Of a stretch of DNA of 37,404 nucleotides, positions 26,287 through 34,939 are shown in pieces. Under the pieces are notes generated by a model. That model was not told the origin of the DNA, did not search any database, and saw only the letters and a list, made by a program, of their open reading frames with translations. Every line of letters begins with the position of its first letter. Position 1 is the first letter of the stretch. The stretch is from an uncultured Nitrosomonas sp. (GTDB lineage: Bacteria > Pseudomonadota > Gammaproteobacteria > Burkholderiales > Nitrosomonadaceae): positions 1 through 37,404 of the forward strand of contig CADEDO010000025.1 in NCBI GenBank assembly GCA_902826115.1. The letters are read 5' to 3'. The position numbers and the translations under genes are program-made.

Positions 26287-28461
26287 TTATTCTTCAGGTG
26301 GTGTCTCCTGCTCAGCCAAGGCGAATGCAATGAGTTGCTCAGCATTATTGGAGAGACGGTAATAACCATCGGTAGCTTTTCCCCATACATGGAGATTTGC
26401 AGCGAAAGCAGCATTGATGCAGGTGCCTACCAGTTCCGATGGCGTGAAGTCACGTTGGTAATTACCGGATAGCTTTGTGTACGGCAAGGTGCTGGTCGGA
26501 GCGCTCAATGCAGCCACCTCGACAAATGGTGGAGCGTAAGGGTAGGGCGTGGAAGCCGAATCCAGTCGGTTCGATCCGCGTTTGATGATAAAGCTGAATA
26601 CTGCGTGCTGATTGGGATGAGTTGCGCTGAATTGCACATGCACTTGATCGCTGTTTGTGTAGCGCAGAAAACCGCAATCGTCACTGGCGGCAACACCACC
26701 AATGCTAGGCTGTGGCAACGAGCCTGCGACCAAATTGTTATCAATATGGACACGCATCACATACGCACCTGAAGATTCCTCGGTGGGGGTCGCCAAGCGC
26801 GTGGTGGAACCATCCGCATTACGTACCAGGAAACGGAATGTTGCCGGCCCGGGTAGCACTTGATTGCCGGATGGATCAAACACTTCGATTTTTACATCGA
26901 AATCACCCGCATCGTCGGTGTCGTTATCAGGTCCGAGTGCGGGTACCGCAGCGGTTGTATTCCAACTGGCAGCCACTTCACTCAGATTGCCGCTGGTCCA
27001 TTCACGGGCTACCACGGTCGTTGCATCGGTCGGTCTGTTTGGTGGTGTGACTGGCTTGAATTCGAATAATCCGCTTTGCATACCGATGGTGACGGGTCCT
27101 ATCGGATAAGCTTCGTAGGTCGGTAGTCGATCGGAATATTCCATGCGGTAACCGCGAGCCAAAGGCGTCGTGATCGGTGTCCAGTCATCAGCGCTGCCTG
27201 AACGGCGATAGGAGTAGCGATAATATTTAATGCTGCTGGAAGGAATGAAATAAGAATCGTCGTGATAAAAATGCAAGGTTCCGCCAAACGGTGCATTGTA
27301 AAGCCAGCCGAGATTGGATCCATAAGTTGCATTGGTTTGGTAGTTGATATACCCGTCTGTCCGTAACCAGCCATCGGGTGCGGATGGTGTTGGCAGCCCA
27401 GGCGGCGTTCCCCAGATCGGTGCGAAGCCGATGGCGTAGGGTAATACAAACTGCATCACCCCATCGGGAACATCATAGGGCGGTGTTTGGCAGCCAACAG
27501 CACGCGGTACGTTAATCACAATCTCAGTACTGCAATGGTAATTCCAGTGAGTACCGCAGCCGACGCTCGGGCGATAGACTGTTTGCCATACGCCATCCTG
27601 AAATTGCTCTACCCAGAAATAAAGATCGGGTTTATCAGAGCAGTCATACGCTATTAGCGAATTGAAATGACCGGTTTCATCGGCATCGACAGTCGCTAAG
27701 CAATCTAGACGAAAGAATGGCCATAAATAAATCAAATCACACAAATGAACAGCAATCAGACTGGTGAGATCGGTCAGTTGCTTGCGCAATTGCGGAATCG
27801 AATCTGAAACGAGCAGTGATGCAACCGCGTTTTGTTGGGAATGGGTGAGTTCTGTGGCTGATATTTGAGTGTTACTGGCTAATGCCATGCGATTGCGAAA
27901 TATCGGCTCAGGATCGGGCAAAGGGATGGGCGGTATGGGGAATAGCTTAAGTCTGCGCAATAAGTCATCGCGCAAACGCAGAATATCGAGATCCGGCAAT
28001 CTAGGGATAATGAATCGGATGCGATCGACCTCGCAGATATGCACGCGCGCATTACAAATCGGCCATTCAGCAATGGTGCCGTTCGGTAGTGTAACCCGCT
28101 TGATCAGGCGACCTTTGACGAAACAAAGACACCATAGTGGGAAGATGACGGCCGGAATTTTGATTTCCAGGCTGGGGGTTTTCATCAGAAAGCGAGTCGA
28201 GCGCGCGTAAGCGCCGAGCCGTTTGAAACCCGCGACAGTGGGTATGGATTGTCCTTTTTCGACACGCGGACCCAGGATTACTTCGATAGTACGGCCATCC
28301 AGGTCGACAGGCACTTCGATCACCGCTGTTTCCTTTTCCAGGGGAGCATGGCCGATTAATTTACCACCACTGGTAAAAGCGTATGCCTGAAGCGATGCAG
28401 CCTCGCCTTGATCGGTGAAAACAACTTTGACTTGCAAGCGAACTAATTTCGTATTTCCCAT
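26287..28461 (-). CDS. Large uncharacterised beta-rich protein beside a papain-like peptidase
   Basis: 724 residues; AGGAG lies 6 bases before the ATG. I do not recognise a family over the full length. Residues 1-75 look like a beta-sandwich (LVRLQVKVVFTDQG, AVIEVPVDLDGRTIEVILG). Around 115-160, LIKRVTLPNGTIAEWPICNARVHICEVD recalls a carboxypeptidase-regulatory-like domain. A proline-rich stretch follows near 185 (IPPIPLPDPEP). The middle has several Cys and aromatic residues (YFWVEQFQDGVW, VGCGTHWNYHC). The C-terminal half is rich in Thr, Pro, Asp and Tyr, with Ig-like segments. No signal peptide or membrane helix is evident, which is odd for such a composition; a non-Sec route cannot be excluded. 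It is on the same strand as the peptidase, 93 bases downstream. Confidence 0.7.
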   Translation of the reverse strand: MGNTKLVRLQVKVVFTDQGEAASLQAYAFTSGGKLIGHAPLEKETAVIEVPVDLDGRTIEVILGPRVEKGQSIPTVAGFKRLGAYARSTRFLMKTPSLEIKIPAVIFPLWCLCFVKGRLIKRVTLPNGTIAEWPICNARVHICEVDRIRFIIPRLPDLDILRLRDDLLRRLKLFPIPPIPLPDPEPIFRNRMALASNTQISATELTHSQQNAVASLLVSDSIPQLRKQLTDLTSLIAVHLCDLIYLWPFFRLDCLATVDADETGHFNSLIAYDCSDKPDLYFWVEQFQDGVWQTVYRPSVGCGTHWNYHCSTEIVINVPRAVGCQTPPYDVPDGVMQFVLPYAIGFAPIWGTPPGLPTPSAPDGWLRTDGYINYQTNATYGSNLGWLYNAPFGGTLHFYHDDSYFIPSSSIKYYRYSYRRSGSADDWTPITTPLARGYRMEYSDRLPTYEAYPIGPVTIGMQSGLFEFKPVTPPNRPTDATTVVAREWTSGNLSEVAASWNTTAAVPALGPDNDTDDAGDFDVKIEVFDPSGNQVLPGPATFRFLVRNADGSTTRLATPTEESSGAYVMRVHIDNNLVAGSLPQPSIGGVAASDDCGFLRYTNSDQVHVQFSATHPNQHAVFSFIIKRGSNRLDSASTPYPYAPPFVEVAALSAPTSTLPYTKLSGNYQRDFTPSELVGTCINAAFAANLHVWGKATDGYYRLSNNAEQLIAFALAEQETPPEE

Positions 28462-28554
28462 GGGATTCTCCTCATGTCGGTTAATTACGTTTCATCGGCT
28501 GGTTTTTGCGGACAACGCTAGTCGCCGCAGAGTGGTTTTTCGTACAATAAATCG

Positions 28555-29469
28555 TTATAAACCAAAATGCTGAGTATCTATGTAGGCTTGCTTTAACAGT
28601 GTCCACCAATCATCCGCCTGGCCTTGCAAAACATACTCATAAGGAAGCCAGCCATATCCCAGTTCACCCCAGGCAATTCCCCAGGAATTTCTGATCAGTA
28701 AGGCACCAGTCGTTTCTTTGCCACAAATTGGGTTTTTGATTTTCTTGGCATCATCATAACCGACGGCAACAACGGCATGCCCACCCACAGTGCTTTCTTT
28801 CGGACAAGGAAAAGGAAAGTGGCCGCTGGATCCCGAGTGCTGATAGGAACTGTAAACGGTAAATCCAAACATCGCCGGCATGTTCCCAGCCAAATGAGTT
28901 TTGATTTTCTTTAACAAGTTTTCAGGGGTGATTCCTGGCGGATCAAGCCGGTAATAAACAATGGATTGATAGTTTTGCGCAAATGCATAGCAAAATGCAG
29001 GAGGCTCCACATCAAAATCTGCTACCGGTGGCGAGGATGCCGGGCCTGGTTTTGTGGTGGTGTATGGCCAGTATTTTTCGGGCGGTGCTCCAAACAGTGT
29101 CATGGCAGCCATAGTAGAACTTAAATATGCGCCAGTGTCGCCTGTCCAGCCCAGTAAATTGCGAGTTGCTTTATACAGAAATAATCTTGAGACATCCGTA
29201 TGGGTTCCGAATGCTCTGTTTTCATAAAATTCTATCAGTCCAGCACCTGCTTGTGCAGTGCAAGAACCTAAATCTAGTTGATCTTCTATCGGAGAACACC
29301 AGGCCCTGAGATCAACGGAACCGGGTAATGATTTGGCTGCAACAGGTTTTGCGATATTGATCTTGGCGAGCAGGGGTTCAATTTTTTCATGCTCTGGTGT
29401 GTAGTCTCTGAAGTCTGGTAAATCGCGCAGCCAGCCCATTCCTCGAGTTTTAACGCTATGAGTATCCAC
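28555..29469 (-). CDS. Papain-like (C1 family) cysteine peptidase
   Basis: 304 residues from GTG 29469, with AGGTGA 7 bases upstream. The catalytic set of C1 peptidases is intact: Gln64 and Cys70 in EDQLDLGSCTAQAGAG, His231 in VGGHAVVAVGYDD and Asn261 in LLIRNSWGIAWGELGYGWLP. The N-terminal 50 residues (GWLRDLPDFRDYTPEHE) resemble the short leader seen in other prokaryotic C1 peptidases, not a classical inhibitory propeptide. No signal peptide is seen. Transcribed ahead of the 724-residue gene, which may encode its substrate, carrier or inhibitor. Confidence 0.88.
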   Translation of the reverse strand: MDTHSVKTRGMGWLRDLPDFRDYTPEHEKIEPLLAKINIAKPVAAKSLPGSVDLRAWCSPIEDQLDLGSCTAQAGAGLIEFYENRAFGTHTDVSRLFLYKATRNLLGWTGDTGAYLSSTMAAMTLFGAPPEKYWPYTTTKPGPASSPPVADFDVEPPAFCYAFAQNYQSIVYYRLDPPGITPENLLKKIKTHLAGNMPAMFGFTVYSSYQHSGSSGHFPFPCPKESTVGGHAVVAVGYDDAKKIKNPICGKETTGALLIRNSWGIAWGELGYGWLPYEYVLQGQADDWWTLLKQAYIDTQHFGL

Positions 29470-29611
29470 GATTGTTCACCTATTAAAAATGACAACATAA
29501 TAAAGATCTGGATATTTCTTTAATAACATCCACTACGACATTTCGTTATTCTCAAAGAAATTAGTCTCTATGCGAATTTCATTCCAGACTTCCTCCGATA
29601 GAATTTTCCAA

Positions 29612-30061
29612 TTATTTGATGGTTATCTGTTTTGAAGTACGACCATTTAATTTGGGGAGCGTCAGTTCAAGCATGCCATTTGCATACTTTGCCTCAGTCT
29701 TTGCTTCATCGATATCGCTATCCAACGTAAAACTTCGGTAGCTGCTACCCTGACAACATTCACGGCAAATCACTCGTTCGCCTTCCTTTTCTTCGCTTTG
29801 TTTTTTTGTTTCGGCGCTAATAGAAACTCGATTACCGTCGACTTGCACTTTGATATCTTCTTTATTGACACCAGGAATTTCAGCGCGGAGAGTATAAGCT
29901 TGATCGTTTTCGGCTAAATCGATTTTAATCAGAGGGGCAGTTTCTAAGGTATTGACAAAAGGCCGCATTGCAAAACCTTTGAACCAGTCATCCATTGAAG
30001 CAAATGGATCAAGATGGGCTACTTCATTAACTCGTGGGGAACGGCGCACTAGATTGTTCAT
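29612..30061 (-). CDS. Small heat-shock protein Hsp20 with a cysteine-rich loop
   Basis: 149 residues; AGGAG is 7 bases before the ATG. An alpha-crystallin domain runs from about 43 to 135 (IKIDLAENDQAYTLRAEIPGV, VDGNRVSISAE, ANGMLELTLPK). The C-terminal I-x-I motif (QITIK) is used for oligomerisation. It is an ATP-independent holdase that binds unfolding proteins. Unusually, the loop after GERVI contains Cys99, Cys102 and Cys103 (ICRECCQG), where relatives usually have charged residues. Preceded 49 bases upstream by the DUF2934 gene on the same strand. Confidence 0.94.
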   Translation of the reverse strand: MNNLVRRSPRVNEVAHLDPFASMDDWFKGFAMRPFVNTLETAPLIKIDLAENDQAYTLRAEIPGVNKEDIKVQVDGNRVSISAETKKQSEEKEGERVICRECCQGSSYRSFTLDSDIDEAKTEAKYANGMLELTLPKLNGRTSKQITIK

Positions 30062-30110
30062 GGTATTTCTCCTGTATAAGACTAATCGTTGCTTTCATGA
30101 TTGAATTCAT

Positions 30111-30392
30111 CTATTCAGCTTTATTCTTGAGAAATGCAAAATCTTTCCCATTGAGATCGAACATATTCAGTTCATTGTCAATTTCCATTTCGGCTTCGAG
30201 CCAATCCTGCAAAGTATCCGCTGCATTGCCGCTAAAACCGCGTTTCTCGGCTCGATAGTAAGCGGCGGTGGCAATCATTTCCTGACGATCAAGCTCTTTT
30301 GATGCGTTGATCGATTGATCTGTGTGGGTATTTTTTCTTCTTCTGGGAGTGCTGGACTTTTTGGTGCTGATTTCAATAACTTCGCTTTGCAT
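30111..30392 (-). CDS. DUF2934 domain protein
   Basis: 93 residues; GAGGAG lies 9 bases before the ATG. The N-terminus is basic and Ser/Thr-rich (KKSSTPRRRKNTH). The core EMIATAAYYRAEKRGFSGN...DWLEAEMEID matches the short DUF2934 motif (IA..AY..AE.RGF..G...DWL.AE). Function unknown. It precedes hsp20 and is probably co-transcribed with it, which hints at a stress role. Confidence 0.75.
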   Translation of the reverse strand: MQSEVIEISTKKSSTPRRRKNTHTDQSINASKELDRQEMIATAAYYRAEKRGFSGNAADTLQDWLEAEMEIDNELNMFDLNGKDFAFLKNKAE

Positions 30393-30676
30393 TTGAAATA
30401 TCTCCTCTATGTCGTTGAATTACGCACTTGCAATGAACTGATCATCAGTCATGCATCGTTGTAATGTCTAAACAGGTTAGTAAGACAAGCTCAAAAATTG
30501 CTACATTATTTGCAAGATGAATGCCTTGATCGAAGACATTCATCTATGTTTGATGATAGTCCAATCGCTTCAAATTGAGCGTAGGAAAATACTTTTTTTG
30601 GATTCAGAAAATTCTTTAGTATTTGACCGGACTAGGATATTTTATTGTCAGTGAAATTGATTGACCTCAATATTGC
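30393..30676. other. Intergenic region upstream of the DUF2934-hsp20 pair
   Basis: There are 284 bases without a gene. It follows the lon stop and precedes the DUF2934-hsp20 unit on the same strand, so it should hold a promoter. I saw no convincing sigma32 (CTTGAA/CCCCAT) or sigma70 pair and no strong terminator hairpin. Confidence 0.5.
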
Positions 30677-33052
30677 TCACACAAGTTTGAATTCTGATCG
30701 GGCAAAATGACTGTCAGTCGGATTCAAAGCTGCCTGAATCGCGTCTTCTGCTGTTTCCAGCAAAATAAATTGCATGGTGTTACGGATCGCTTCTGGAACA
30801 TCGCGCAGATCCTTTTGATTGCGCTTGGGCAATAACACAGTGTGCAAGCCGGCGCGCTGTGCAGCCAGAATTTTCTCTTTGATGCCACCCACCGGCAGCA
30901 CCAGTCCACGTAGACTGATTTCCCCTGTCATTGCGACATCATGTCGCACGGATCGATGAGTAAATAATGAAGTCAGCGCAATGAACATGGCTACGCCTGC
31001 GCTGGGTCCGTCTTTGGGAATGGCCCCTGCTGGCACATGCAAATGCACGTCAACGCCATCGAACAGGACTGATGGAATGTGGAGATCGCTGGCACGTGCT
31101 TTGACTAAAGTCAGCGCAGCTTGCGCGCTTTCTTTCATGACGTCACCCAATTGTCCGGTCAGAATCAATCGCCCACTCCCATTAACGCGTGTTGCTTCAA
31201 TGAAAAGAATGTCACCTCCCACCGGTGTCCAGGCCAAGCCGGTAGCGACTCCCGGCAAGCTGGTGCGCAGCGCGATTTCGTGCTCGAATTTTTCGGGACC
31301 TAAGATAGCATCGAGATCATTCGTATCAATGCGTACTTGCTGTTGTTCTCCTTCAGCGATGCGCAGCGCCGCATGGCGCATCACCCGACTGATTTCACGT
31401 TCAAACTGGCGCACGCCTGCTTCACGCGTATAGTGAGCAATGATGCTGTTCAACGCGGCAGGGGTCAGTTGACATTGCGGGTCACGCAAGCCATTGGCTT
31501 CACTTTGCCGCTGCACCAAATACCGCAGCGCAATTTGCAGTTTTTCTTCTTGTGTGTATCCAGGCAAATCAATAATTTCCATGCGATCACGCACGGGTGG
31601 CGGTACATTGTCGATCACATTTGCGGTGGCTATAAAAACCACTCGGCTGAGATCAAAGGGAACTCCCAGATAATTGTCGCGGAAAGTTGAATTCTGCTCC
31701 GGATCCAATATTTCCAGGAGCGCTGCGGAGGGGTCTCCATGCGCGCTGGCAGACATCTTGTCGATTTCATCCAGCATCATGACGCAATTGCGCGTACCGG
31801 CCTTGCGCAAGCTTTGCACAATATTGCCAGGCATGGCGCCGATATAAGTGCGGCGGTGCCCGCGCATTTCGGCTTCATCATGCACGCCGCCCAGGGATAC
31901 CCGCACAAATGCCCGCTGCAATGCGCGCGCAATACTTTGCCCTAGGGATGTTTTGCCGACTCCGGGCGGGCCAACAAAACACAGGATGGGTGCACGGCCT
32001 TGCGGTTTGAGTTTTTGCACTGCCAGAAACTCAATAATGCGCTGTTTGACGCGCTCCAATCCGAAATGATCCGCTTCCAGGATCTGGCGGGCGCTATTCA
32101 AATCGATCGGCGCATCTTCAGGCAACCGCCAGGGTAATTCGGTCATCCACTCAAGATATGTGTGCAGCATGGAGTATTCGCTGGATGCGTTGGGCATGCG
32201 CTGCAAGCGGTGTAATTCTTTACGGGTTTGTGCTTCAATCTCGCTTGGCATGCCGGCGCGGGCAATGGCTTCGTTTAATTGCTCAATTTCTTGATCGTTG
32301 TCGCCGTCTTCGCCCAGTTCTTTCTGAATGGTCTTTAACTGTTCACGTAACAAGTATTTACGTTCGCGATCTTCCATGTGCTCTTTGGTGCGCTCGCCAA
32401 TTTCCTGTGACAGGCGCAGCACTTCGATGCGGCGAGACAGGATTTGCAATACTTTTTGTAAGCGTTCCTCGGTATCAATGGTTTCGAGCAACATCTGTTT
32501 CTCGTTTACTTCGGTGTCGAGGAGGCTGGCGGTGATGTCGGCCAAATCCGATGGCGCGCGCGTGGCCTGCAAAGCATGGGCAAGTTCTGCAGGTACGCCT
32601 GGCAGTAACGACAAAATCTCAATGGCCCGTTCGCGCAATTGCAATGCCAATGCTTCTGCCTGCGTGGTTACCTGCGCAGATTCTGTAATGCGCCTGATTC
32701 GTGCCGCAATGAAAGGATAGCCCTCGACAATCTCCTGAATCTGAAAACGCTCTATGCCCTGGCAAATGGCGTGATGAGTGCCGTCATCCGTAGTGACATG
32801 GCGCACTACGTTAGCGATCGTGCCGATACCGCACAGCGCATCCAATCCAGGATCGTCGATGGCTGCATCTTTTTGCATCACGATGCCAATCGGTGTTTTA
32901 GACTTTATGGCATGTTCGATAGTGGCAATGGATTTGACGCGACCGACGGTGATCGGCATAAGGACGTGAGGAAACAACACCACATTGCGCATTGGCACCA
33001 GCGCGATGACATCGTCAGGCAATTCAGAATGGGTTACGGAAGTTTGTTCCAT
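30677..33052 (-). CDS. lon: ATP-dependent Lon protease (LonA)
   Basis: 791 residues, full length for LonA. It has an N-terminal LON substrate-binding domain ([21 protein letters not shown]) and a coiled middle. The AAA+ module carries Walker [10 protein letters not shown] and Walker [10 protein letters not shown]. The C-terminal Ser-Lys protease has Ser684 in [11 protein letters not shown] and Lys727 in [11 protein letters not shown]. It degrades misfolded and regulatory proteins. It is placed among stress genes rather than in the usual clpX-lon-hupB order, so it may be a second, stress-linked Lon copy. The genome outside the window would settle this. Confidence 0.96.
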   Translation of the reverse strand: MEQTSVTHSELPDDVIALVPMRNVVLFPHVLMPITVGRVKSIATIEHAIKSKTPIGIVMQKDAAIDDPGLDALCGIGTIANVVRHVTTDDGTHHAICQGIERFQIQEIVEGYPFIAARIRRITESAQVTTQAEALALQLRERAIEILSLLPGVPAELAHALQATRAPSDLADITASLLDTEVNEKQMLLETIDTEERLQKVLQILSRRIEVLRLSQEIGERTKEHMEDRERKYLLREQLKTIQKELGEDGDNDQEIEQLNEAIARAGMPSEIEAQTRKELHRLQRMPNASSEYSMLHTYLEWMTELPWRLPEDAPIDLNSARQILEADHFGLERVKQRIIEFLAVQKLKPQGRAPILCFVGPPGVGKTSLGQSIARALQRAFVRVSLGGVHDEAEMRGHRRTYIGAMPGNIVQSLRKAGTRNCVMMLDEIDKMSASAHGDPSAALLEILDPEQNSTFRDNYLGVPFDLSRVVFIATANVIDNVPPPVRDRMEIIDLPGYTQEEKLQIALRYLVQRQSEANGLRDPQCQLTPAALNSIIAHYTREAGVRQFEREISRVMRHAALRIAEGEQQQVRIDTNDLDAILGPEKFEHEIALRTSLPGVATGLAWTPVGGDILFIEATRVNGSGRLILTGQLGDVMKESAQAALTLVKARASDLHIPSVLFDGVDVHLHVPAGAIPKDGPSAGVAMFIALTSLFTHRSVRHDVAMTGEISLRGLVLPVGGIKEKILAAQRAGLHTVLLPKRNQKDLRDVPEAIRNTMQFILLETAEDAIQAALNPTDSHFARSEFKLV

Positions 33053-33062
33053 GGCAATTTAC

Positions 33063-33091
33063 CCTATAATAATTTTATGAATCGATTTCAA
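33063..33091 (-). promoter_or_regulatory. Possible sigma70-like promoter for lon
   Basis: On the minus strand, TTGAAA (33086-33091) and TATAGG (33063-33068) are 17 bases apart. The start would fall only a few bases before the ATG at 33052, implying an almost leaderless message. Consistent with this, no Shine-Dalgarno sequence is seen. The match could be chance. Confidence 0.3.
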
Positions 33092-33163
33092 CATTCAGTG
33101 CGAATGTTTGAGTATTTATCAAGAATTCAAGTGCCAGTTTTTGAACATCATCCAATCCAGTGA

Positions 33164-33200
33164 ATATCACTCGATCATCGGAACAATGATCGAGTGATAT
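33164..33200 (-). terminator. Perfect 15-bp hairpin directly after the CBS gene
   Basis: ATATCACTCGATCAT and ATGATCGAGTGATAT pair perfectly around a 7-base loop. The stem begins at the base next to the CBS-protein stop codon. It probably separates that transcript from lon. No T-run follows, so it may act by 3'-end stabilisation or attenuation. Confidence 0.55.
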
Positions 33201-33650
33201 TTACGGGCGATGCCGTATTTCCTTTTTTTGCTCGTATCTGACCAATTTGGCGAGATCCAGTAATTCTTCCGATAACAATTCCAGCATGTCATCTAAAGTG
33301 ACCATGCCGACCAGTTCGCCATCGTTATCCACAACCGGCAAGCGCCGGGTGGTTTTATGGCGCATCAGTTGGATTGTCTCAGCAGTACCGGCGCTTTCTT
33401 TGATGGTGAATATTTCGGCAGCCATGATATCGCCGACGGTAATAACTGTTTGATCAAGCTCAGTGGCCAAAACTTCCACCACAAGATCGCGATCAGTGAC
33501 AATGCCTACCGGTATCTGACGACCATTGCGTTTCTCGATCACGATCACAGAGCCGACATGATATTGACGCATGAGTTTTGCAGCTTCTAATACAGGTTCG
33601 TCGCGATGAATGGTGATTACTTCACGATTACATATTTCATTGATAGTCAT
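33201..33650 (-). CDS. Two-CBS-domain protein
   Basis: 149 residues from the second of two adjacent ATGs, which puts AGGAG 6 bases away; the first ATG at 33653 is also possible. There are two CBS domains: about 8-60 (VITIHRDEPVLEAAKLMRQY, GIVTDRDLV) and 75-128 (IFTIKESAGTAETIQLMRH, RRLPVVDNDGELVGMVTLDD). There is no other domain. Stand-alone CBS pairs bind adenine nucleotides and act as energy or redox sensors; the size and form resemble hypoxic response protein 1 of mycobacteria. It follows the BCAM0308-like gene by 60 bases. Confidence 0.88.
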   Translation of the reverse strand: MTINEICNREVITIHRDEPVLEAAKLMRQYHVGSVIVIEKRNGRQIPVGIVTDRDLVVEVLATELDQTVITVGDIMAAEIFTIKESAGTAETIQLMRHKTTRRLPVVDNDGELVGMVTLDDMLELLSEELLDLAKLVRYEQKKEIRHRP

Positions 33651-33710
33651 CATATGCTCCTGTAAGTGGTTGGTGAAGCCTGACTATGCAGGCTGTGTTA
33701 TTGGTACAGC

Positions 33711-34214
33711 CTAATGCGACCAGTGTACGCGCAGCAGATTCTCCGAGGGGTTATAGTGAAATTCCAGTTCGCCCTGATAGGCATCATGAATGGCTGTGCC
33801 GATACCGCGCGCAAGGTGAATGTCGGTGGTGGTTATCAACACCGCATTGTCTTTCTCCTCGGTTGCCATGATTCGTTTCAAGGGGTGTTCGGTTTTTTCT
33901 CTTTCTTCAACATGACGAGCGAGATTCAAGATCTCATCACGATGATGCATGAAAAAATCCCCATGCAAGGTCACAAAACCTGCTGGGTTGTTCTCATGAA
34001 TTCGCTGACAGGCTGGGCAGCTGTGTTGATGGGTTGTGGCATGCGACTTAATCCATTGCCACCGTCCCTCATGAAATACCGCGCCACATTGCGGACAGAT
34101 GGATGGTTCAGAAGGTTTGCCTTTGGTTTGATAGGTGTCGTGGATTCGCTCCTGAAACACGCCATCGTGACGGGTAATTTGATGATAACCGGGGAATATG
34201 TTTTTTGCGCTCAT
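33711..34214 (-). CDS. BCAM0308-like zinc-ribbon protein
   Basis: 167 residues. A zinc ribbon is formed by Cys40/Cys43 (ICPQCGAVFHEGRW) and Cys66/Cys69 (SCPACQRIHENN). This is followed by GFVTLHGDFFMHHRDEILNLARHVE and a C-terminal alpha/beta part with ITTTDIHLARGIGTAIHDAYQG. I recall this layout, with some likeness to the N-terminus of archaeal/eukaryotic NMD3, as the BCAM0308 family of Burkholderia. A ribosome or RNA role is conceivable but unproven. Probably the first gene of an operon with the CBS protein. Confidence 0.7.
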   Translation of the reverse strand: MSAKNIFPGYHQITRHDGVFQERIHDTYQTKGKPSEPSICPQCGAVFHEGRWQWIKSHATTHQHSCPACQRIHENNPAGFVTLHGDFFMHHRDEILNLARHVEEREKTEHPLKRIMATEEKDNAVLITTTDIHLARGIGTAIHDAYQGELEFHYNPSENLLRVHWSH

Positions 34215-34319
34215 GATCTATCTCCTCTCATGCAATTTATTCATTTTGAATTGGAATCAATATGAAATTGCCCAGATGGCGTCGACATCATGATCAGTCA
34301 TCCAGTCAACTATTCATAA

Positions 34320-34565
34320 TTAGATCTTGCTCGCTTTAACAATTTTGTCAAGGATTTCTCTTCTGTTTGGTGTTCTATGAGCAGAAGACATCGTAAATTC
34401 ACATACCCTGATTTTATTCGCTCTCTGGACTATGATGCTTACCTGTGCGACACGCGTTGTTTGATAGCCTTTACTACCGATATCTTCAAGGAATTGCACT
34501 TCATCCTTGAGTCCACGAAGCTCAGTTTTGGCACCTTGCTGCAAAGATAGGCAGGTTTCCCGCAA
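34320..34565 (-). CDS. Doubtful small hypothetical protein
   Basis: 81 codons beginning with TTG, with only a weak AGGA close by. No family is recognised. The sequence has charged segments (GAKTELRGLKDEVQFLEDIG, RREILDKIVKASKI). It may be a remnant of a longer gene or chance coding. It lies between the BCAM0308-like gene and the PolX upstream region. Confidence 0.22.
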   Translation of the reverse strand: MRETCLSLQQGAKTELRGLKDEVQFLEDIGSKGYQTTRVAQVSIIVQRANKIRVCEFTMSSAHRTPNRREILDKIVKASKI

Positions 34566-34939
34566 TCCTCAAGGAATAAAAATCTAGGTAAGTAATCAGC
34601 TTTAAAGGAAATCATCGAAGAAAAAGCCTGTGAAATTTAATTTCTCAATGATCTAAATCGATATGTGGATAAGCGATTTAACTACTGATTTCTCGTAACT
34701 GCACTCATAAAATAAATTCATCTCAGAGCCTTGCAGAGGCGATTCAGGCTCGCAATAATGGGCAATATGCGTTGCCGTCTTTAAGGTAAATGAGTGTACG
34801 AGGTTTGGGGAGTAGTTAGCATATCCCCTTCAGGGTAGTAGTTTTGCGCACCAAAATGTATTAATCTGATCGATATCATTTCGGACTGATGTTAATTAGT
34901 CTGTGCAGCGATGCCAACGTAGTTTACTGGGGGATTCGC
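34566..34939. other. Long intergenic region upstream of polX
   Basis: About 370 bases without a supported gene. It holds a 6-bp-stem inverted repeat (GAGCCT at 34726-34731, AGGCTC at 34746-34751) and, nearer the gene, the repeated GGG-AGTAGTT motif described at 34807-34843. It is the likely control region for polX and the following gene. Confidence 0.5.
34807..34843. promoter_or_regulatory. Candidate operator: direct repeat overlapping a NarL/FixJ-like inverted site
   Basis: GGGGAGTAGTT (34807-34817) and GGGTAGTAGTT (34833-34843) match at 10 of 11 bases with a 26-base period. Between and into the second lies TATCCCC-TT-CAGGGTA (34822-34837). This has the 7-2-7 layout of NarL-family sites (TACYYMT heptamers), with 5 of 7 matches per arm by my count. 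It sits about 100 bases before polX. Confidence 0.35.

Noticed and set aside
32639..33163. 174-codon open frame on the plus strand opposite lon
   Set aside because: It lies antisense to the strongly supported lon gene and its composition (many Cys, His, Arg) and lack of motifs fit a shadow frame.
33714..34265. 183-codon open frame on the plus strand opposite the BCAM0308-like gene
   Set aside because: It is antisense to a gene with a clear zinc ribbon and shows no recognisable domain.
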